A DNA stretch of 13,253 nucleotides. Origin: Phycisphaerae bacterium. GTDB lineage: Bacteria > Planctomycetota > Phycisphaerae > Sedimentisphaerales > SG8-4. Positions within the stretch are counted from its first letter, which is position 1. Every line of letters starts with the position of its first letter. Shown here piece by piece: positions 6,368 through 11,257 of this stretch. The position numbers and the translations under genes are program-made. Location of the stretch: positions 1 to 13,253 of the forward strand of contig JAUWLI010000039.1 in assembly GCA_030613765.1 (NCBI GenBank), in the 5' to 3' direction. Under the pieces are notes generated by a model. The model did no database searches. It was not told the origin of the DNA and saw nothing but the letters and a program-made list of their open reading frames with translations.

Positions 6368-8176
6368 TTAACTCATCTGACTTTCTATTAATCGTATCAA
6401 CCACAGCATACCCGGTCCTTCCTGCTGCGGTCCTCTGTCACTTTGTCTTCTCGGCTCGGCAAACTCGCTGCCGATATTGTCAATCTCCTGAAGGTAAATA
6501 AAACTCAACTCTCCGCGGTGGTCGTCCTCGACCAGAAACGTTATTTTCTCGATTACATCCTTTTCCATATTAATGGTATAGAGAAGCTTGACTTGCCTGT
6601 AGGTAACCAGGACTTCCACTTTAACTTCGTCAGGGGTATACCTGGTCTCAAACCACACCCACTTTCGTACTGCATCCCGCCGCACCGTATCTATTGTGTG
6701 CAGCCCCATCCAGGGCCGACTAAGCCCGGCAAAGCAGGCTTGATTTACAATATTGTCTCCCACCTTCAATACGATCCACGGCCATTGCCTATGACCGGCC
6801 GCGATTACAAAAGGTATCCTTCCTCTGCCATAGACCTCTTTATCATCAATTTGGCCTGTTATTTTGAAATAGGTCCAGCCTCGTTTGTGCATCATGTCGC
6901 GATTGTCGACCTCTACTGCCTCCGGAGGCCATTTGTATCGGAAATATTCCTCGTCCAGCACATTGTTATGTTGTGTTATCCGAAATTGATTGCCGTTCTC
7001 CTCTCCCCCGCGCCTTGAGATTACCAGCAAACCATCTCCTTTACCGGACACATATTTCATCTCATTATTTTGACCTTCAACGGTTGAAACAAAGTCTATA
7101 AAACCTGGGCCGTCATGGGGCAGGGTCTGCACGTCAAGTCGGCTGTTGAACATCCGAAAGTTATTGATATAGATGGTATTGCTGTTTTTCACAAAGCAGT
7201 AATTGGCCCGGTCATCCTGCCACCACCGCCCGTAAGATTTCTTACGCTGCGAATCCCAGTTGACCAATCTCAACATGACCGGCCCATCCACACTCTGCGG
7301 ATAGTAGTACCAGTGTTCTTCAACACCCCCCTGTGCCGTCTCCACCTGCCCCGTGATCTGTAAACTTTTTACAGGCTTGTTCTCCGGCAGGTTCTTTGTC
7401 CCATCAAGCGCCGATGTTGTCACCATAGTACCAATGGCCAATACGCCGGCCGTCGTCAGCGATACAATGGCTGTCTTACTACTGACCGCCGCCACCACCC
7501 CTGCTGCCACACCAACCTTAGTGGCCGCCGTCGTTATTGACACGCCGGCTGCTGCGGCCTCGCTCGGTGCCGTCATCTTCCCAAACAAAACCAAAGCGGT
7601 CACCAGAAAACCTTTTCTAAAGCCTTTATTAGAAAGGTGTTTTTGAAGAGATCTTTTGGCCCTGCAAAACAACACACGCGAGCTTAACTCACTACACCCA
7701 ATCAACTCCGCAATCTCCGAATATTCCATCTCTTCATAGCAGCGCATAATCAGCACTTTTCGATACCGAGGTTTCAACTCGCCCATTGTACTGATGACAA
7801 TTTGCTTCAGCTCCTCAGAGACAAGTTTTGCAAAACCTGCATGGGCCTCCGTCGACCGACGTCGGGGCTCCTGCAGTTTCGACACCGGCACTGCTCGCCG
7901 ATGTTGTTCTTCCGTATAGTGCCGGCGTATCTTATTGAACGCTATCCCCCGCAGCCAGGGCCAAAATCTATCCGCTCTTTGCAACTTGCCTAATACTTTA
8001 AACATCTCGAGCATACTCTCCTGTACAATGTCCTGGGCCAAATGCTCCCGTAATACAATCCGATAGACATACGCATATAATCTTCCTCGAACCGACTTTG
8101 CCAGGGTTTCAAGACTTTCCCTGTTGCCGAGCCGAGCTTGCCTGACCAACACGATGTAATCTTTATTCTCGTCCAT
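6368..8176 (-). CDS. ECF sigma-70 factor fused to a membrane segment and large C-terminal domain
   Basis: A 602-residue protein. Residues about 8-87 are sigma region 2 (AQDIVQESMLEMFKVLGKL, then FWPWLRGIAFNKIRRHY), which binds core polymerase and the -10 element. Residues about 130-181 are region 4 (LKPRYRKVLIMRCYEEMEYSEIAELI), a helix-turn-helix for the -35 element. Typical ECF factors end near here. This one continues with a hydrophobic, Ala/Val/Gly-rich stretch at about 190-266 able to cross the membrane once or twice. A beta-rich domain of some 335 residues follows, with two ITGQ segments (274-277 and 439-442) that hint at an internal duplication. The C-terminal part probably lies outside the cytoplasm and may sense a signal directly; this is inference. 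No clear Shine-Dalgarno precedes ATG 8176. It likely heads the pseudopilin operon. Confidence 0.85.
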   Translation of the reverse strand: MDENKDYIVLVRQARLGNRESLETLAKSVRGRLYAYVYRIVLREHLAQDIVQESMLEMFKVLGKLQRADRFWPWLRGIAFNKIRRHYTEEQHRRAVPVSKLQEPRRRSTEAHAGFAKLVSEELKQIVISTMGELKPRYRKVLIMRCYEEMEYSEIAELIGCSELSSRVLFCRAKRSLQKHLSNKGFRKGFLVTALVLFGKMTAPSEAAAAGVSITTAATKVGVAAGVVAAVSSKTAIVSLTTAGVLAIGTMVTTSALDGTKNLPENKPVKSLQITGQVETAQGGVEEHWYYYPQSVDGPVMLRLVNWDSQRKKSYGRWWQDDRANYCFVKNSNTIYINNFRMFNSRLDVQTLPHDGPGFIDFVSTVEGQNNEMKYVSGKGDGLLVISRRGGEENGNQFRITQHNNVLDEEYFRYKWPPEAVEVDNRDMMHKRGWTYFKITGQIDDKEVYGRGRIPFVIAAGHRQWPWIVLKVGDNIVNQACFAGLSRPWMGLHTIDTVRRDAVRKWVWFETRYTPDEVKVEVLVTYRQVKLLYTINMEKDVIEKITFLVEDDHRGELSFIYLQEIDNIGSEFAEPRRQSDRGPQQEGPGMLWLIRLIESQMS

Positions 8177-8200
8177 AGAATACCGACAATACGTGCGGCT

Positions 8201-8258
8201 ATAACTATGTGCAGTTATTAGGTTGACTTGTTACACTCTATTTTACCATATTTCGCAA
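8201..8258 (-). promoter_or_regulatory. Possible promoter and operator of the sigma fusion gene
   Basis: On the minus strand TTGCGA (8253-8258) and TGTAAC (8230-8235) are 17 bases apart, four of six matches each. Downstream lies a perfect dyad, ATAACT (8201-8206) and AGTTAT (8213-8218) with a 6-base spacer, between the promoter and the start codon at 8176. The dyad could bind a repressor or form a weak leader hairpin. Both calls are tentative. Confidence 0.3.
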
Positions 8259-8474
8259 AATCTTATGAAAACCGGCCAAAAATCCATGGAAATACTCTAA
8301 TTTAGCTCTTCTAATGACCTTTTTTTTCTGACCTGCCGGAGCTTGCATAGTCATCAAATGGCCTGAAATGTTGAGGAATGTTAAGGTCCGCTCCCTCAAA
8401 AAAATCCCGCTTTTTTGGACAAAGGCCCTATGATTACCTCAACACCAGAGAGGTGATTCTACTGGTGCTTCGCA

Positions 8475-8505
8475 GGCGCCTGTTAAAATGGGGGATTTTA
8501 GCGCC
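8475..8505. repeat. Bulged hairpin in the sigma gene upstream region
   Basis: GGCGC (8475-8479) pairs with GCGCC (8501-8505) and TAAAAT (8484-8489) with ATTTTA (8495-8500), leaving a G5 loop and a 4-base bulge on one side. Eleven pairs in two stacked stems make this a stable structure in either strand's RNA. It has no T tract, so it is not an ordinary terminator; its role is unknown. Confidence 0.45.
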
Positions 8506-8529
8506 CGGCGGTCAAGAGGAGTAGAATGT

Positions 8530-8577
8530 AAAAAACCCCTGCCTGCGAGGAGAGGGAGAGAGGAATGGACAGGGGCC
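8530..8577 (-). terminator. Rho-independent terminator
   Basis: On the minus strand CCCCTGTCC (8567-8575) pairs with GGCAGGGG (8536-8543), with one unpaired base, and a run of six T follows (8530-8535). The loop is long (about 23 bases) and pyrimidine-rich. It lies about 115 bases past the end of the oxidoreductase remnant, and so probably was that gene's terminator and now also serves the PQQ-like gene. Confidence 0.6.
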
Positions 8578-8689
8578 TAAAACAAAACTTCTTCTATAAT
8601 TTATACGAGCCGAACCATGTGTTGGTTCTGGCAGATTGGTCGTCTCAGGGGCAAAAAAATCAAAAGCTGGAAAGGGCACATCGCTTCGT

Positions 8690-8851
8690 TCAAATGCGCT
8701 GCTCGTCCTTGAGCAGGTGTTCGCGCAGCTTGTTGTAGTCTATATCCTGTACGGCGCACTTTTTATCTATAGCTTGTGCGGCGGCGGTGGCCGCACTTTG
8801 TCCGAGAATCATAAACACCGGCTCCATGCGGATTGACCCGAAGGCTGCCGG
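8690..8851 (-). pseudogene. C-terminal remnant of an FAD-dependent oxidoreductase
   Basis: Immediately after the PQQ-like gene's TGA, in the same frame, 53 codons remain open to a TGA at 8690-8692. They begin [20 protein letters not shown] and continue through [21 protein letters not shown]. This matches the C-terminal end of the planctomycete-type FAD-dependent oxidoreductases ([18 protein letters not shown] followed by VQD-DY-KLR--LL), where the block helps form the FAD-binding domain. The catalytic remainder of about 400 residues or more, including the N-terminal GxGxxG, is absent. No ribosome binding site or start is visible. I call it a remnant left by a deletion that joined the PQQ-like gene to the end of an oxidoreductase gene. 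The family assignment is from motif memory. Confidence 0.7.
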
Positions 8852-10456
8852 TCAGGGTGTGACATAAGTCGCCCACAGATATCGGTTCGAGGCAACGTAG
8901 AGGACGCCATTGGCAGCGATTGGCGTGCTGTAGACGGGAGCGGACATCCGCATCTTGCTGAGCAGTTTGGATTTTCTGCCGGCTGCCATGATATAGAGCA
9001 TTCTCTTGTTACCGAAGTACAGCTTGCCGTCGGCAACCAACGGACCGCCCCATGTCTCATTCTTTGTCTCATATACCCAGCAGCGTTTTCCCGTTTCGGT
9101 ATCAACGCAGTGAAGTCTTCCGGCAACATCAACGACATAGAGTAATCCGTCATCAACGGCCGCCGTCGCGAGGCTGCGTTCGATATCATCGTATGTCCAT
9201 ATAACACCGGTTTTGGTAATGTCACCGGTTTTCGACGCATCGATACAATGCAACATTCCTTTGCCGCGTCCGTGAGCTGGGTCCTGGCCTATCGCGACAT
9301 ACACTCGGCCTTCGTGAAAAACCGGCGTCGCAATAATCTGGCTGGGGCCGATGTAATTGCCGTCGTTCTTATTGGTGCTGTTGGACTTGCGTCTGTCACC
9401 CTGGTAATAAGGGATCGGTTTGCCGTCACGGAACCTGTACTCCGGGGGGTTGCAATCGTAGGACCAGACCTTCTTCAAGGGAACCGGTTTTTCACCAGCG
9501 GCGGTCAGAGCTTCGAAAGCATAGCATATACCATCTCCGCCTCCGAAAAAGATAAGCGTCTTATCACCGACTTTTCCCGACGAGGGAGATGCCCACTGTG
9601 CGTGCCACATACATGTACCTATTTTCTCTGCATCGGTGGCCAGAAGTCGGCCGGTCATTTTATCCAAAACGACCAAACTGGGGGCCTGCGGCGCGATAAC
9701 TTTCTTGTGGGATTCGTCCACTCCGTTCGACGTGCCGACATAAAGCATGTCACCCACAATCAGTGCCGAACAACTGGCGGCATCGTGGGGAAAAACCCCA
9801 AGCTCATCGATCAAATCGAACCGCCAGATAATGTCACCGTCTTTTTCGGTCAACTTGACGGGTGTTTTGCCGGATCCGGCCATGTACTGTGCTTCATCCA
9901 TGAAGGGTCCGTCATTCCCATTAGCCTGACCCTTGATATCAAGGCATACGACCTCGTCGGCGCTGGTCACAAGATAGACACGATCTCCGTCGACACTCGG
10001 CGATGAGCACACACCGAGATACTGATGACCAAAGTGAATACCGGCGGGCAGTTTGCGCCGTTCGGGCATTGCTAACAGCCAGAGCAGCTTGCCGCTGTCT
10101 TCGTCGAAACATTTGAGAAGTCCGCCTTTGGCAAAGTCGAACCTTGGATCGGCCGACAGTGTCTGCGCATTGGTACCCACAAAGACCATGCCATCGGCCA
10201 CGGTCGGATTACCATAAGCAAAGGCGCCAAGTCTGGCTATCCATTTGACATTTCTTGCTTTTTGGCCGTTGTCACTTTTACCGCTTGCTTTTTCCCTGTC
10301 CGGTTCAAAGGAATCGGGCAGGCCCTTCTCCTGTGAAACCATGTTCCGGTTATTTGTTCCGCCCCATTGCGGCCAGTCAGCGGCTCGTGCAGGAAGAGAA
10401 TCGCTTAGGATGCAAACAGCAATGATGACCAGCGATAAAGTCCGATTCGAAAGCAT
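8852..10456 (-). CDS. Secreted PQQ-like beta-propeller repeat protein
   Basis: A 534-residue exported protein. AAGGAG lies 7 bases before ATG 10456. Residues 1-25 form a signal peptide with an ARA cleavage site, and the mature protein starts ADWPQWGG, the usual opening of planctomycete PQQ-like propellers. Blade repeats are recognisable as hydrophobic strands followed by Asp-x-x-[ST/D]GK: CFDEDSGKLLW, CLDIKGQ, VLDKMTGRLL, CIDASKTGD, CVDTETGKRCWVYE. There are intervening YVGTSNG and LYVASN strands, suggesting seven or eight blades. Residues for PQQ or calcium binding typical of alcohol dehydrogenases are not evident, so it may be a binding or scaffold protein and not a dehydrogenase. Its own promoter lies at 10510-10537. 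Fragments of a PQQ gene and of an FAD oxidoreductase flank it on either side. Confidence 0.88.
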   Translation of the reverse strand: MLSNRTLSLVIIAVCILSDSLPARAADWPQWGGTNNRNMVSQEKGLPDSFEPDREKASGKSDNGQKARNVKWIARLGAFAYGNPTVADGMVFVGTNAQTLSADPRFDFAKGGLLKCFDEDSGKLLWLLAMPERRKLPAGIHFGHQYLGVCSSPSVDGDRVYLVTSADEVVCLDIKGQANGNDGPFMDEAQYMAGSGKTPVKLTEKDGDIIWRFDLIDELGVFPHDAASCSALIVGDMLYVGTSNGVDESHKKVIAPQAPSLVVLDKMTGRLLATDAEKIGTCMWHAQWASPSSGKVGDKTLIFFGGGDGICYAFEALTAAGEKPVPLKKVWSYDCNPPEYRFRDGKPIPYYQGDRRKSNSTNKNDGNYIGPSQIIATPVFHEGRVYVAIGQDPAHGRGKGMLHCIDASKTGDITKTGVIWTYDDIERSLATAAVDDGLLYVVDVAGRLHCVDTETGKRCWVYETKNETWGGPLVADGKLYFGNKRMLYIMAAGRKSKLLSKMRMSAPVYSTPIAANGVLYVASNRYLWATYVTP

Positions 10457-10509
10457 GGGTATTCTCCTTGTGTATCATATTTGCACGACAAGATAGCTTG
10501 AACGGCATT

Positions 10510-10537
10510 AGTCTATACTATTAAAGCTGAAAGTCAA
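10510..10537 (-). promoter_or_regulatory. Promoter of the PQQ-like gene
   Basis: On the minus strand TTGACT (10532-10537, five of six) is followed after 16 bases by TAGACT (10510-10515, four of six). It lies about 55 bases before the start codon and directly downstream of the decayed PQQ fragment, so the intact copy appears to have retained or acquired its own promoter. Confidence 0.45.
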
Positions 10538-10550
10538 GGATAAACAAACG

Positions 10551-10643
10551 TCATTGATGGCTTGCGAAAACAGGGGCGGAGATTGGCGTCTTATAGACGG
10601 GAGCGGACATGCGCATCTTGCCAGGCAGCAAGATGTACAAGAT
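10551..10643 (-). pseudogene. Remnant of a second PQQ-like propeller gene (C-terminal end)
   Basis: In one minus-strand frame ending at TGA 10551-10553 the sequence reads ILYILLPGKMRMSAPVYKTP and then ISAPVFASHQ. The intact gene downstream has LYIMAAG, then LLSKMRMSAPVYSTPIAANG, then VLYVASNR. The core is thus the same with small deletions and a changed end. At the DNA level 10581-10622 matches 8918-8959 in about 37 of 42 positions. It has no N-terminal blades, start or ribosome binding site. It is what is left of a tandem duplicate. Confidence 0.7.
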
Positions 10644-10697
10644 TTGGAGTGTTAAACATGTACTTTCTTAATAGGCATAAATATTACGTTACTTTTC

Positions 10698-10725
10698 TTG
10701 CACTTCGAGACAAATGGGTTATACT
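10698..10725 (+). promoter_or_regulatory. Possible plus-strand promoter for the 56-residue ORF
   Basis: TTGCAC (10698-10703) is followed after 16 bases by TATACT (10720-10725), with a strong -10 and a weak -35. It is the only plus-strand promoter-like pair with a downstream open frame and would give a leader of about 125 bases. Confidence 0.35.
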
Positions 10726-10742
10726 TTATATAAGGGGTCGGT

Positions 10743-10775
10743 GTTAAAATAAGCTGCTATGTCTTTTAACAGCTT
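10743..10775 (+). other. Interleaved inverted repeats, possible pseudoknot
   Basis: GTTAAAA (10743-10749) is complementary to TTTTAAC (10764-10770), and AAGCTG (10751-10756) to CAGCTT (10770-10775). The two helices interleave and share only C10770, so a transcript could form an H-type pseudoknot or switch between two hairpins. It lies in the putative leader of the plus-strand small ORF. Confidence 0.35.
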
Positions 10776-10857
10776 CGAATAAATATCAGCTCGTCTCCTT
10801 CTAAAGCGAAATGTTCATGCCATTTGCAGGTTAAAATCCCAAAGGGGGGGGTTAAGC

Positions 10858-11028
10858 ATGAAAAAGCATATAAATGATAAACAAACAGTTAAATACGGGC
10901 CTGAAATATACAACGGAGTCGACTCCCACAAATGGGCAAATAAGATGGAAATACAACACCTTACTTCAAGTAAGGCCGATGTAAAAGTCATAGCCAGGTT
11001 ACGCAATAATCATGCTTGCGTAATCTAA
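10858..11028 (+). CDS. Possible small basic protein, unknown
   Basis: A 56-codon frame on the opposite strand to all other genes, beginning MKKHINDKQTVKYGPEIYNG and ending RLRNNHACVI. It has an ATG, a strong purine-rich ribosome binding site (AAA followed by eight G, 10841-10851) at 6 bases spacing, and a promoter-like pair upstream. Composition is hydrophilic and lysine/asparagine-rich with no signal peptide or membrane segment. I recognise no family. Three palindromes lie within it, so the segment could instead be a structured RNA or remnant DNA element. A 63-codon frame also exists on the opposite strand (10815-11006) but is poorer: it lacks a good ribosome binding site and has an odd Cys/Phe-rich composition. 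Confidence 0.4.
   Translation: MKKHINDKQTVKYGPEIYNGVDSHKWANKMEIQHLTSSKADVKVIARLRNNHACVI
10915..11023. repeat. Cluster of three perfect palindromes
   Basis: GGAGTCGACTCC (10915-10926) is a perfect 12-bp palindrome. CCTTACTT-C-AAGTAAGG (10959-10975) has 8-bp arms around one base. TTACGCAA (10999-11006) and TTGCGTAA (11016-11023) have 8-bp arms and a 9-base loop. All three lie inside the possible 56-residue ORF. Such density within 109 bases is unusual for coding sequence. Confidence 0.6.
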
Positions 11029-11257
11029 TTCCCGTTTCGCACCCTGTGTTAGGCTTAGATTTTCAGCAATAGCCTTTACTACACTTCTCTCCGTACCGGA
11101 GTTTCAGCTTTTATCTTTTCACCATCCCCGCACCAAAACCGAGCAGAAATGGCATGGCGCTCTCGGAGACAGCCGCTTTTATCAAGACCTCGCCGCTGTC
11201 CAGAGCTAATACTGGTCTTAATGAAATTTCACTCACAAGTTTGTAACTTGTAACTGT

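Larger units (their letters stand above)
8177..8689. other. Intergenic region between sigma fusion gene and FAD-oxidoreductase remnant
   Basis: About 510 bases with no supportable gene. It contains the tentative promoter and dyad next to the sigma gene, a bulged hairpin at 8475-8505, a further inverted pair CACCAG/CTGGTG at about 8443-8467, and a rho-independent terminator at 8530-8577 that ends the upstream minus-strand unit. Confidence 0.5.
10457..11257. other. 800-base region without a minus-strand gene
   Basis: Between the PQQ-like gene and the large multidomain gene. It holds, in order, the PQQ promoter, the PQQ remnant, a plus-strand promoter and interleaved repeats, the possible 56-residue ORF with its palindromes, and a 48-codon minus-strand frame (11111-11257) that continues in phase past the stop of the large gene. 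No tRNA or transposase gene was seen. Confidence 0.5.

Noticed and set aside
9248..10006. A 252-codon plus-strand frame
   Set aside because: Lies wholly within the PQQ-like gene, which has a signal peptide, blade repeats, ribosome binding site and promoter on the other strand.
10815..11006. A 63-codon minus-strand frame opposite the possible small gene
   Set aside because: Cys/Phe-rich composition and no ribosome binding site; the plus-strand frame in the same place has both a good start context and an upstream promoter-like pair.
11051..11075. AGGCT/AGCCT hairpin after the small plus-strand ORF as a terminator
   Set aside because: Only a 5-bp stem with a 15-base loop and three T; too weak to call.
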